Shown here: piece after piece, positions 36,860 through 44,936 of the stretch
How positions within the stretch are numbered: the first letter of the stretch is position 1
Layout: each line of letters opens with the position of its first letter
From: Marinibacterium anthonyi
Lineage (GTDB): Bacteria; Pseudomonadota; Alphaproteobacteria; Rhodobacterales; Rhodobacteraceae
Direction: 5' to 3'
DNA length: 64,000 nt
Assembly (NCBI GenBank): GCA_003217735.2
Contig: CP031585.1
Location: 2,529,501 to 2,593,500 of the forward strand
Notes under the pieces: model-generated
Database searches by the model: none
What the model was told of the DNA's origin: nothing
The model's input: the letters and a program-made list of their open reading frames with translations, nothing else
Position numbers and translations under genes: made by a program

Positions 36860-37146
36860 CCAAAACCGTTCTCATTGCCGAAAAATTTCAGAATGGGGCT
36901 GGACTGTCAGGATATATTGCCGAGATTTCGAGCGCGTTCTGCTGCGCCTCGCTTGGGATCGTCCCGACTGTGCGCCACGCCGATTACATCGGCTCCTGGC
37001 TGGAGGTGATGCGCGAAGATTCCCGGGCCATCGTCCGTGCCGCCTCGCAGGCCAGCAAGGCGGCCGACTGGCTGCTGGCCCATCTGCCCGACGACAGCAC
37101 CGATGTTGAGCGGCAGACCCCGACGGAAGGGAGGGCCGCGGCATGA
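36856..37146 (+). pseudogene. ardC: ArdC 3' fragment fused to element-derived start
   Basis: This 96-residue frame has first codons (MTKTVLIAEKFQNGAGLSGY, 36856-36915) from the right end of the recombinase element. From 36922 it is the missing C-terminal part of the interrupted ardC (EISSAFCCASLG, VRHADYIGSWLEV, ASQASKAADWLLA). It begins on the ATGA overlap with the cargo ardC-like gene and ends in an ATGA overlap with the DUF2958 gene, so the original coupling at the 3' side is kept. It lacks the HExxH site; the product, if made, is probably inactive. Confidence 0.8.
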
Positions 37147-37538
37147 TCCTCCTGACCGACACACAGCGTGACCGTTTGCTGGCGAATGGCCGCGATCGCG
37201 ATCAGGATCACATTCCGGTCGTGAAGTTCTTCAATCCCTTCGGCGCCGGTGTCTGGCTCGCGACCGAGCTCGACGAGGACGGCGACATCATGTTTGGACT
37301 GGCCGACATTGGCTACCCCGAGCTTGGCTCCTGGAGCCTCAACGAACTGCGTTCCATTCGGCTGCCCTTCGGCATGGGCATCGAGCGGGATCTGCTGTTC
37401 ACGGGGGACTTCCCGATCTCGGTCTGGGCCGAGGCCGCCCGCGAAACCGGCAGCATTCGCGATGCCGAGCGGCTGCTTTATCGCTCGGGCCGCCTGCCAG
37501 GCGGGAAACATCCCGATATGGAGCCCCCGCGTTCCTGA
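37143..37538 (+). CDS. DUF2958 family protein
   Basis: This 131-residue protein has the family start MILLTDTQRDRLLANGRD and conserved segments VVKFFNPFGAGVWLATELDE, MFGLADIGYPELGSWSLNEL and LPFGMGIERDLLF. The family is almost always found on alphaproteobacterial plasmids and integrative elements next to ardC and radC. Its function is unknown. Here it is coupled by ATGA to the ardC 3' fragment, which shows that ardC and DUF2958 originally formed one unit. Confidence 0.88.
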   Translation: MILLTDTQRDRLLANGRDRDQDHIPVVKFFNPFGAGVWLATELDEDGDIMFGLADIGYPELGSWSLNELRSIRLPFGMGIERDLLFTGDFPISVWAEAARETGSIRDAERLLYRSGRLPGGKHPDMEPPRS

Positions 37539-37652
37539 GGTCCACGCTCTGCAGCTTTCGCGCCGCTCACTTCGCAGGAAGAGGGCGGCGCTTCTCCTTG
37601 TGACGCGGTGAAAGTTCGGCGCCCGGCCGGCTGCCCGTCGGGGAACAGCACC

Positions 37653-38141
37653 ATGATACGAAACACGAGAACACCCGCCGTCGAACCGCAGAGACTCCGC
37701 TTCTCTGCCCAGGAGCAGGCCGTAGTCTATGAGGCCCGGCAGATCCTGCTGCGTCACCTAAACCAGAACCCTGTCCTGACGTCCTGGCAAGCAGTGCTCG
37801 ACTACTGTGCTCTCACCATCAGGGGCGATGTGGAGCGCTTCCATGTCCTCTATCTCGACCGCAGGAACCGGCTGATCTCCGACGAGTGCCTCGCCACCGG
37901 CACGGTCGATCATGTCCCGGTCTATCCCCGGGAGGTGCTGCGGCGATGCCTGGCGCTCAATGCCTCGGCGCTGATCATCGTGCACAATCATCCGGCCGGC
38001 GATCCCGAACCCTCGGCCGCCGATCTCGCGATGACGAAAGAAATCCGAAACGCCTGCGCGTCCCTGGGGGTGATACTCCACGACCACATCATCACCGGCG
38101 CTGGCCGGGAGACCAGCCTGCGCGCCCGAGGTGAGCTCTGA
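37653..38141 (+). CDS. radC: RadC/JAB-domain protein
   Basis: This 162-residue protein of the MPN/JAMM fold has the motif HNHPAGDPEPSAAD (about 110-123) and an ASLGVILHDHIITG C-terminal strand. Despite its name no role in recombination repair is established; most copies are on mobile elements. ATG at 37653 (MIRNTRTPAV) behind GGGGAAC is preferred, though a GTG at 37608 is in frame. The bases before it (37602-37639) contain a degenerate relative of the repeated leader, with GACGcGG and CCCGTC arms. Confidence 0.85.
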   Translation: MIRNTRTPAVEPQRLRFSAQEQAVVYEARQILLRHLNQNPVLTSWQAVLDYCALTIRGDVERFHVLYLDRRNRLISDECLATGTVDHVPVYPREVLRRCLALNASALIIVHNHPAGDPEPSAADLAMTKEIRNACASLGVILHDHIITGAGRETSLRARGEL

Positions 38142-38201
38142 TGGGTCTGCGTGTTCATCCTCGGCTCGGCCTAGAGAGGGAAAGGAGGGTGGGGGTTTTG
38201 T

Positions 38202-38243
38202 GACGGGCTGGTTGCCGGAGAGAGAGGCTCCCCGGCGTCCGTC
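38202..38243 (+). promoter_or_regulatory. radC-motif-like structured leader of parB
   Basis: GACGGG (38202-38207) pairs with TCCGTC (38238-38243, one G-U), and an inner GCCGG/CCGGC helix encloses AGAGAGAGGCTCC. GGAG (38246-38249), about ten bases before the parB ATG at 38258, is the binding site. This is one of the two clearest copies of the leader. Confidence 0.68.
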
Positions 38244-38257
38244 ATGGAGATACTGAC

Positions 38258-40372
38258 ATGGCCATTGCCAATCAGAAAATCACCCTGTCGTCCTCGCGCG
38301 ACATCCCCTTCAACAAGCTGGTGCTCAGCCAGTCAAACGTCCGGCGGGTGAAGGCCGGCATCTCGGTCGAGGAACTGGCCGAGTCCATCGCCCGCCGGGG
38401 GCTGATCCAATCGCTGCATGTCCGGCCCGAACTCGACGCCGAAGGGCAGGATACCGGCCTCTTCGAGGTGCCGGCTGGCGGCCGCCGCTATCGTGCGCTG
38501 GAGCTTTTGGTCAAACAGAAGCGCCTCAACAAGACCACGCCGGTGCCCTGTATCGTCTCGGAGGCCGGAGACGGTATCCTGATCGACGAGGTGTCTCTGG
38601 CCGAGAATATCGAGCGCGCGCCGCTGCATCCGCTCGACCAGTTCCGCGCCTTCCAGGTGCTGCGCGAGAAAGGCATGAGCGAGGAGGAAATCGCCGCCGC
38701 CTTCTTCGTCGACGCCAGGGTGGTGAAGCAGCGCCTGCGCCTGGTCTCGGTCTCGCCGGCGCTGCTCGAGACCTATGCCGAGGACGGCATGACGCTGGAA
38801 CAGCTCATGGCCTTTACCGTTTCTGACGACCACACCCGCCAAGAACAGGTCTGGGAGGCGATCAAGGATGGCTGGCAGAAGGAGCCATACACCATTCGTC
38901 GCATGCTGACCGAGACCACGGTGCGTGCTTCCGACAAGCGGGCGCTCTTCGTCGGCATCGAGTCCTATGAGGCGGCGGGCGGCTATGTGCTGCGCGATCT
39001 CTTCCAGCAGGACGATGGCGGCTGGCTCCAGGATCCGGTGCTGCTCGACCGGCTGGTCGGTGAGAAGCTGAAGGCCGAGGCGGAAACCATCGCCGCCGAA
39101 GGCTGGAAGTGGATCGAGGTCGCGGCGGACTTCCCCTATGGCCATACCAGCGGCATGCGCCGTCTGGCCGGTACCACCATCGACCTGACTGACGAGGAAC
39201 GCGCCGACCGTGAGAAGTTGCGGGACGAGTTCGAGGCGCTGGAGGCGGAGTATGCCGAGGCCGACGAATTGCCCGACGAGGTGGACGCGCGGCTCGGAGA
39301 GATCGAGGAGGCGCTGGAAGCCTTCGAGACCCGGCCGATGCGCTACGACGCCGATCAGATGGCCCGCGCCGGTGTCTTCGTCAGCATCCGCCATGACGGC
39401 CAGCTCGCCGTCGAGCGCGGCTATGTCCGTGCCGACAACGAGGCGATGGAAGGTCAGGAAGGGCAGGGTGCTGATGGGTGTTCTCCCGAGGGAGGCGAGT
39501 CCGGTGGTGTGCAGCGCGCGGTCATCATGGTGGGTGGCACGGCGACCGAACCCGAGGAGGACGATGAGGTCGAGACCATCCGGCCTCTGCCCGATCGCCT
39601 CGTCAGCGAGCTGACCGCGCATCGCACGCTGGCGCTCCGCGATGCCGTGGCGGCGAACCCGCATGTCGCCATGACGGCGCTGCTGCATCGGCTGGTCACG
39701 GATTGCTTGCTGCCGCACTCCACCAAGGGCTGCCTCGAGGCTCATGTCCGGGAAGTTCATTTCCCGGCGCAAGCCGACGACCTCGGCGAAAGCGTCTCGG
39801 CGCGCGCCATCGCCGAGCGGCACGAACGCTGGGGCGATCACATCCCTGCCGAGGATGCCGCGCTCTGGGACTGGCTGGCCGATCAGGACGATGACACTCG
39901 CATGGAGCTGCTCGCCCATTGCGTCAGCTTCGGCGTCAACGCGCTGCACGAGAAGCCCAACCCCTATGGCGGCATGGGCGTTAGCCAGCACGGGCTCGAC
40001 GTGCGCCTGTCCCAGGCCGACAGGCTGGCCCGGGCGACGGGCCTCGACATGGTGGCGGTGGGCTGGCGCCCGACCGTCGCCAACTATCTCGGCCGCGTGA
40101 CCAAGCCGCGGATCATCGAGGCGGTGCGTGAGGGCGCCGGCGAGCGAGCGGCCCAGCTCATCGATCACCTGAAGAAGGGTGACATGGCGGAGGAGGCCGA
40201 GCGCCTGCTGGCCGAAACCGGCTGGTTGCCGGAGCCGCTGCGCATGGTCGATCCCGATGCGGACGCCGGGGGCGACACCGAGGCGGATGATCTGCCTGAA
40301 TTCCTTGCCGGCGATGGCGAGGATGAAGAAGTCGCGGAGGACGAGGAGAAGTCGATGGTCGCCGCCGAATGA
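38258..40372 (+). CDS. large ParB/Spo0J-family protein of plasmid/ICE type
   Basis: This 704-residue protein has the N-terminal ParB nuclease-like domain (about 15-130; LVLSQSNVRRVKAGISVEEL, VPAGGRRYRALELL, SLAENIERAPLHPLDQFRAF). An HTH of KorB/ParB type follows (MSEEEIAAAFFVDARVVKQR). A long C-terminal part, with an acidic Glu-rich helix near 310-360 and an Asp/Glu-rich tail, has no counterpart in chromosomal ParB. No parA gene is next to it, so it may regulate transcription or transfer rather than partitioning. It is preceded by a structured leader and followed by two hairpins. Confidence 0.88.
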   Translation: MAIANQKITLSSSRDIPFNKLVLSQSNVRRVKAGISVEELAESIARRGLIQSLHVRPELDAEGQDTGLFEVPAGGRRYRALELLVKQKRLNKTTPVPCIVSEAGDGILIDEVSLAENIERAPLHPLDQFRAFQVLREKGMSEEEIAAAFFVDARVVKQRLRLVSVSPALLETYAEDGMTLEQLMAFTVSDDHTRQEQVWEAIKDGWQKEPYTIRRMLTETTVRASDKRALFVGIESYEAAGGYVLRDLFQQDDGGWLQDPVLLDRLVGEKLKAEAETIAAEGWKWIEVAADFPYGHTSGMRRLAGTTIDLTDEERADREKLRDEFEALEAEYAEADELPDEVDARLGEIEEALEAFETRPMRYDADQMARAGVFVSIRHDGQLAVERGYVRADNEAMEGQEGQGADGCSPEGGESGGVQRAVIMVGGTATEPEEDDEVETIRPLPDRLVSELTAHRTLALRDAVAANPHVAMTALLHRLVTDCLLPHSTKGCLEAHVREVHFPAQADDLGESVSARAIAERHERWGDHIPAEDAALWDWLADQDDDTRMELLAHCVSFGVNALHEKPNPYGGMGVSQHGLDVRLSQADRLARATGLDMVAVGWRPTVANYLGRVTKPRIIEAVREGAGERAAQLIDHLKKGDMAEEAERLLAETGWLPEPLRMVDPDADAGGDTEADDLPEFLAGDGEDEEVAEDEEKSMVAAE

Positions 40373-40377
40373 TGCTC

Positions 40378-40450
40378 AGGCGGGGTGGCCTTCGCTGCCC
40401 CGCCTCATCCCTTCCGTTTCCGCAACTTGGCCGGTCCTCGTGACCGGGCT
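40378..40450 (+). terminator. two hairpins after parB, the second terminator-like
   Basis: AGGCGGGG (40378-40385) pairs with GCCCCGCCT (40397-40405). A second hairpin, CCGGTC/GACCGG (40431-40447), is followed by GCTTTTGC. The second could be a weak intrinsic terminator or the leader hairpin of the gene at 40470. Confidence 0.5.
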
Positions 40451-40469
40451 TTTGCATTGGAGAACCCTG

Positions 40470-40775
40470 ATGCCTGATACGATCGATATCGACCGAATAT
40501 TCCGTGAGAACCGCGCCATTCCGCCATCCGAACGCACGCTGCCCTGGGAGGAAACCTGCGACGGCATCACGGTGGTGGTGGAGCCGAAGCCGCATTGGGC
40601 GGATGACATGCGCGCCTTTCGTCTCGAAAGGCGAGAATACTGCCGCTACACCGATTGGGCCGCGAATGGCGGTCATGCCCGGTTCTACGGTCATATCGAC
40701 ACCAGCGGCGATGAGGTGATGATGAGAGCGCGCGCGATGATCGCCCGCGAGATTGCCGATGGACTCTGGGACTGA
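40470..40775 (+). CDS. small hypothetical backbone protein (101 aa)
   Basis: This 101-residue soluble protein (MPDTIDIDRIFRENRAIPPS, GITVVVEPKPHWADDMRAFR, ARFYGHIDTSGDEVMMRARA) was not recognised as a named family. Proteins of this size and composition are common between parB and DUF2493 genes on alphaproteobacterial mobile elements. ATG at 40470 has TTGGAGAA upstream and sits 23 bp after a hairpin. The same frame is open further upstream inside parB, but only this part looks like a protein. Confidence 0.6.
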   Translation: MPDTIDIDRIFRENRAIPPSERTLPWEETCDGITVVVEPKPHWADDMRAFRLERREYCRYTDWAANGGHARFYGHIDTSGDEVMMRARAMIAREIADGLWD

Positions 40776-41192
40776 AGGCCTGTTCACGTCCGACGATAGC
40801 CGCCACCGTCTTCCTGTCATGGGCCTCCATGGTTCCAGTTCCAGCATCACCACGGTGCCGCTCATCATGTTCGGCATCGGTTTCCGCCCCTGTCCTCGAA
40901 CACACTCCTGATGCCAGCATGGCGGCAAGGCTGGCAGGGCGAAACATCTGCAGTGGGGGTCTCCGGCGCCTGTCGGATGCAAAACACCACCCCCGCTTCC
41001 ATTCGCTAACCTTGGTCTGATCCGTCTCTTTGACATTCAACCCCGGAGGGGTCGGCTTACGCAGACGTGCCGCCCTCGGGGATTCGGAAAAAGTCCGAAC
41101 GCCCGAGGGTGAGTGCAGATCCGGTCAGACACGTCGGGCGCCTGTCGCGCGGGGGATGGTCCCCCGCCTCCCAGTGACAGGAGCCAATCCCG
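40776..41192. other. 417-bp gap in the backbone, with leader-like fragments
   Basis: No intact gene was seen. CCGGCGCCTGTCG at 40971-40983 resembles the right arm of the repeated leader. A second leader-like structure precedes the frameshifted gene at 41193: outer CTGTC/GACAG, inner GCGGGGG/CCCCCGC. This looks like two small genes or leaders in decay. Confidence 0.45.
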
Positions 41193-41400
41193 ATGTCCTA
41201 TGCAGATGCCACCGCTTTCGCCGCCAGCCTCGCCACCTCGCTGATGGTCGTAATCGTCGTGTTCCAGGCCGGGACGGAACCCACGGTGCCATGCCCGCCG
41301 ACGAGTTCGACGGCGACGAAGACATGGTGAAGCTGGAACTGGATCCATGGAGTAAGGCGCGAGAGCGCCTCACCCCAAACGGCCCGAGCGCGGAGACCCG
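41193..41400 (+). pseudogene. frameshifted small backbone gene
   Basis: ATG at 41193 gives MSYADATAFAASLATSLMVV then VVFQAG, after which the frame collapses to a stop at 41330. Restoring one G in the GGGACGG run near 41271 gives a continuous acidic sequence (AGDGTHGAMPADEFDGDEDM, then VKLELDPWSKARERL) that looks like the natural continuation. I infer a one-base deletion. The true 3' end is unclear because the shifted frame stays open to 41509. Confidence 0.5.
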
Positions 41401-41499
41401 CGCTTCGGGCCTTCAGTGCCTCACGATGGTCCCCCATCGTCGGCAGCGGAACCGGGAACAAGCCCGGTCAGAGAGGAAGAGTGCGGGCCGTTCGGCCGT

Positions 41500-41541
41500 G
41501 ACGGGTTGAGGGCCGGAGAGAGAGGCTCACCGGCGCCCGTC
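41500..41541 (+). promoter_or_regulatory. radC-motif-like structured leader
   Basis: GACGGG (41500-41505) pairs with CCCGTC (41536-41541), and an inner GCCGG/CCGGC helix encloses AGAGAGAGGCTCA. GGAG follows at 41544-41547, then the ATG at 41556. It is nearly identical to the parB leader. Confidence 0.68.
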
Positions 41542-41555
41542 ATGGAGTGCTTCCG

Positions 41556-42104
41556 ATGACCTTTGCCCGTTCCGAAACCTTCCGCTCCATCGGCCAGATT
41601 CTGGCGGCCGATGTTCTGCCCGCGCTTTATCGGTCGCAAAAGCTGCCGCTGCGGATCTCTTGCCTCGGTGTCGCCAGCTATGACGCCAGTGACGAGGCGA
41701 ACAGCTTCGACCGCGTGATCCCGCTTGGCGAATGCCCGTCACCGGAGGAGGCCATCCAGGCCGCAGCCTTGCCCCTGTCGCGCGGTGATATTTGCATGGG
41801 GCCGAATAGCTTTCCGTATTTTCAGCCGCGCATCATGCTCATTCAGGACCGCGATCAGCGCCTGGTCCTCGCCGGCGAAATCCGCGCCGGCATTATCCTC
41901 TGGCAACAACCGGTCGCATCCGATGCCGAGGCACGCAGGATTGTGACCGAGGCCAGCCGACTGCGCGGTATGGCATTCCGAGCCTCGGAGCCCGGTGATG
42001 CGAGACGGCTGCGTTACCGCGCCGCTGCGCTGGAGACACGGTTGGTTGATCCCTTCTGGCGCGAGACCGCGGCCGGTCTGCTCCGCCTGCCACAGGCCGC
42101 CTGA
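41556..42104 (+). CDS. hypothetical backbone protein (182 aa)
   Basis: This soluble protein begins MTFARSETFRSIGQILAADV and contains LGVASYDASDEANSFDRVIP, FPYFQPRIMLIQDRDQR and a C-terminal helical Arg-rich part. It was not recognised as a named domain. The start at 41556 follows GGAG and a well-formed structured leader, which supports real expression. It is followed at 66 bp by another small backbone gene, probably in the same transcription unit. Confidence 0.65.
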   Translation: MTFARSETFRSIGQILAADVLPALYRSQKLPLRISCLGVASYDASDEANSFDRVIPLGECPSPEEAIQAAALPLSRGDICMGPNSFPYFQPRIMLIQDRDQRLVLAGEIRAGIILWQQPVASDAEARRIVTEASRLRGMAFRASEPGDARRLRYRAAALETRLVDPFWRETAAGLLRLPQAA

Positions 42105-42169
42105 GCTTCACCCTTTCCATCCCATTCGGCTCGGTTTCACGCCGGGCCATGTCATGCCCGGAGACCATC

Positions 42170-42586
42170 ATGGCTGGCTATTTCACCCATTTCTCCTGCC
42201 TGCTTGACGTGGGCACCCCCGAGCGGGCCGCCCGCGCGCTCGATCTGTACAATGCGCTCTTGGATGAGAATGCCGCTGGGGATCCGCCTTCGGACGGGTT
42301 TCAGCTTTCCATTCAACCCGAGCATGGCGGAACCCAGCTCTGGATGCGCGATGATGGCACCGGCGATCCTGAGCATGTCATCCAATTCGTCAAACGCTGC
42401 GCGAAGGAGTTCGGGCTGACGGGCCTTTGGGGAATGCAATACGCGACTACCTGCTCGAAGCCGCGTGTGGACGGGTTCGGTGGAGGCGCCCATGTGCTCG
42501 ACCTCGCCACCGGAGAGACGGTGGACTGGATCAATACCGATGGCTGGCTTGCCAGCGTGCTGGACGGAGGCAACCCCTATGCCTGA
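42170..42586 (+). CDS. hypothetical backbone protein (138 aa)
   Basis: This acidic protein (MAGYFTHFSCLLDVGTPERA, SIQPEHGGTQLWMRDDGTGD, HVIQFVKRCAKEFGLTGLWG, GGGAHVLDLATGETVDW) has an alpha/beta look and no membrane segments; the family is not known to me. The ATG at 42170 is preceded by a hairpin CCGGGC/GCCCGG (42142-42161) that could hide or regulate the start. Its stop overlaps the next gene by eight bases, indicating coupling. Confidence 0.68.
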   Translation: MAGYFTHFSCLLDVGTPERAARALDLYNALLDENAAGDPPSDGFQLSIQPEHGGTQLWMRDDGTGDPEHVIQFVKRCAKEFGLTGLWGMQYATTCSKPRVDGFGGGAHVLDLATGETVDWINTDGWLASVLDGGNPYA

Positions 42587-43223
42587 TATTATCGAAACCA
42601 CTGCCTATCGCCTCAACGAGTTGTCCGGGGACGCGAAGGACAAGGCCCGCGCCTGGTATCGTGAGGGCAACTTCGACCATGACTGGTACGATGCGGTCTA
42701 TGAGGATTTCCAGCGCATCGCGGAAATCCTCGGGCTGCACCTCAAGACCCGAACCGTCCGGTTGATGGGCGGCGGCACACGGCAGGAACCCTGCATCTGG
42801 TTCCGAGGCTTCTGGAGCCAAGGCGATGGCGCCTGCTTCGAAACCTTCTATGCCTACCGCAAGGACGCGCCACGGCGGATCAGGGAATACGCGCCGCAGG
42901 ATACCGAGCTGCATCGCATCGCTGATGTTCTTCATGCGACCCAGCGCCGCAATTTCTACCAGCTTCGCGCCGAGGCTACCCATCGCGGCTATTATTACCA
43001 TGAGTATTGCATGGGGATCTCGGTCGAGCGCGACAGCCCGTCGCATCAGGTCATGACCGCCGATGCCGAGGACATCATGATTGAGGCGCTGCGCGATCTC
43101 GCCCGCTGGCTCTATCGCCAGCTCGAGCGCGAGTTCGACTATCTTTCGTCGGATGACGTCGTCGATGAGACCATCGTCGCCAACGGCTACACCATCACTG
43201 AAGCCGGCCAACGGTTTGGGTGA
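42579..43223 (+). CDS. hypothetical backbone protein (214 aa), antitoxin-like annotation in relatives
   Basis: This 214-residue soluble protein has MPDIIETTAYRLNELSGDAK, DKARAWYREGNFDHDWYDAV, FWSQGDGACFE and a C-terminal helical part (EALRDLARWLYRQLEREFDY). Homologues on alphaproteobacterial elements are often labelled antitoxin of a stability system, without experimental support I can cite. GGAGG precedes the ATG, and its start overlaps the previous stop. It ends 11 bp before the end of the convergent Fic gene. Confidence 0.68.
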   Translation: MPDIIETTAYRLNELSGDAKDKARAWYREGNFDHDWYDAVYEDFQRIAEILGLHLKTRTVRLMGGGTRQEPCIWFRGFWSQGDGACFETFYAYRKDAPRRIREYAPQDTELHRIADVLHATQRRNFYQLRAEATHRGYYYHEYCMGISVERDSPSHQVMTADAEDIMIEALRDLARWLYRQLEREFDYLSSDDVVDETIVANGYTITEAGQRFG

Positions 43224-43234
43224 GGAGGCTCGTC

Positions 43235-44779
43235 TCAGAACTCGTCCTGCAACTCCGCATAGATGGCTTCGATCCGGTCGGCCTCCTCGTCGGCCAGAGC
43301 AGCGAATTCCTTCGCTCTGGCGCGTCCGGAAAGCCTGCCACCGTTCTGGTGCAGGAAACGAAACAGCAGGTCGAGCACGCGGTCCGGCATGTCGATCAGG
43401 CCCGAGACGTGGGACTTGAACCTGTCATAGGCACGCAGGAACCGGGTCTCTGCTGGCAGGTCCTGGTCGATGGTCTGGGCCACGCAGGCGAAGAGGAATT
43501 CGGCATGGGGCGTGGCATCGAAGAAGCGATAGAAATCGCCGGTGTCGTTCAGCACCTCGACGTTCCCGCGATCGGTTGGGCGCCAACTGACATGGGGCAG
43601 CAGTCGACGCGAATAGCTCTCGAGGACCTGTCGGTAAGCATCGATCCGTTCGAGGATCACCGCCGACACCGGGAAGACCAGCCCGGGCGGATTGAAGCCG
43701 CGTGCAGCCAGCACGTGGTGGATCAGGTAGCGATGGAGGCGCCCGTTGCCGTCCTCGAACGGGTGGATATAGACGAAGCCGAAGGCGAGGCCGGCGGCGG
43801 CCAGAACAGGATCGAGCCCCGGGGCGACGTTGCGGTCGAACGCTTCGAGCCCGGCGATCAGCGCAGGCAGGTCTTCATGCCGGGCGCTGACGTGATCGGG
43901 CAGGGGGGCGCCGGTCGCGCGGTCATGCTCGCCAATGAAGCCGCCCTCCTGCCGCAGGCCCAGATGGACGAAGCGGGCATCGCCGATGACGATGCGTTGG
44001 AGGCGTTCCAGCTCTGCCTGATCGATCGGATGCCGCCCGGCTTCACCGATGATCTGGCCCCATCTCCGGATGCGATCCTGGGGCGGGTTCTCGCCTTCGA
44101 TCTGGAAACTCGACCGTGAATCCTTGAGCAGCAGGAAGGCCGCCGTGCGCGCGAGCAGATCTGCGGGCACCTCGGCCAGCACCGCGCGGGCCTCGGCCGC
44201 CAGATCGCGGGCGATGAAGGCCTCGATTGCCGGAGTGCGGAAGATCATTGGGCAGAAATCCGGGGTGCCAGGCAGGTTGTTGCGGACCCGGTGGCGCGGC
44301 GAGGGGGCGCCCTCTGCATCCCATTGCAGCCTGGCATCGACCACGGGCGCGTAATTGCCGCGTGTGGCGTCGGGCAAATCCAATTCCTCGCCGAGAAGCC
44401 ATTCGTAGAGGAACCAGATCCTGCGCGCGTAACTGCCCGTCGGCGCAGCCTCGACAATGGCCTGGATCGGCTCCGGCCCGGTTGCCTTGAACAGCCGCTT
44501 GAGAACTGCCAGATCCAGCCCCTCGTAGCGTAGCGCGAAGGTCAGGTGACCGATGAGGCTCGCCTCGGGTTCATGGCGGGGCGTGTAGAGGCGCCAGGCG
44601 TCGGCCTCGTAGACCTTGTGACGTGGGCCGATGGCGGAAAGTGTCCGGGGCAGGGGCGTTGCGAGCGCATAGGCATCGATCAGCGCAGCATAGCCCGCAG
44701 GCGTGGCCTCCTCGGGGAGCCAGCGCTCGTGAAAAACGGTTACGGAGCCTGAAAACGGATTCCTTTGCGCCTGCTCCAT
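43235..44779 (-). CDS. Fic-family protein (AMP-transferase type, class II self-inhibited)
   Basis: This protein of about 514 residues has the Fic active-site loop HPFEDGNGRLHR near residue 339 (catalytic His, phosphate-binding GNGR). The N-terminal inhibitory helix motif SFQIEG near 220 fits (S/T)xxxE(G/N), so activity should be self-restrained as in class II Fic enzymes. A C-terminal winged-helix-like part follows. Targets are unknown; Fic proteins modify host proteins with AMP or related groups. It is the only leftward gene in the backbone. The start is uncertain: ATG 44779 or 44848. Confidence 0.88.
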   Translation of the reverse strand: MEQAQRNPFSGSVTVFHERWLPEEATPAGYAALIDAYALATPLPRTLSAIGPRHKVYEADAWRLYTPRHEPEASLIGHLTFALRYEGLDLAVLKRLFKATGPEPIQAIVEAAPTGSYARRIWFLYEWLLGEELDLPDATRGNYAPVVDARLQWDAEGAPSPRHRVRNNLPGTPDFCPMIFRTPAIEAFIARDLAAEARAVLAEVPADLLARTAAFLLLKDSRSSFQIEGENPPQDRIRRWGQIIGEAGRHPIDQAELERLQRIVIGDARFVHLGLRQEGGFIGEHDRATGAPLPDHVSARHEDLPALIAGLEAFDRNVAPGLDPVLAAAGLAFGFVYIHPFEDGNGRLHRYLIHHVLAARGFNPPGLVFPVSAVILERIDAYRQVLESYSRRLLPHVSWRPTDRGNVEVLNDTGDFYRFFDATPHAEFLFACVAQTIDQDLPAETRFLRAYDRFKSHVSGLIDMPDRVLDLLFRFLHQNGGRLSGRARAKEFAALADEEADRIEAIYAELQDEF

Positions 44780-44936
44780 GAAATTCAGTTCTTGGTCCTG
44801 ATGGTTGAGCTTAAGTCGGTGTATCTCATGAATATTGATTACAATCAATGAGGTCTTGCGAAAGTTGATGGAGGAGCGCTGTCGCCCTCGGGTCTGCGAG
44901 GTGATGGGGCATGAGGTGCCGAGTCAGAGAGGGGCC

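Larger units (their letters stand above)
30385..36916 (+). mobile_element. 6.5-kb element with three overlapping tyrosine recombinases and an ArdC-like cargo gene
   Basis: Ends are defined by the split ardC gene and by terminal inverted repeats. The left end reads TTATCTTGACAGTCTG (30385-30400) and the right end GGACTGTCAGGATATA (36901-36916); they share TATC-Y-TGACAGTC. A GCC triplet is found at both junctions (30382-30384 and 36919-36921), and rejoining there restores ...ELIA-EISS.... The three-recombinase layout recalls RIT (recombinase-in-trio) and Tn554-type elements, but these proteins are larger than typical RIT recombinases. Exact cut points are uncertain by a few bases. Confidence 0.85.

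Noticed and set aside
38333-40168. 611-residue reverse frame opposite parB
   Set aside because: Shadow of a well-supported ParB gene; composition is His/Arg/Gly-rich without domains.
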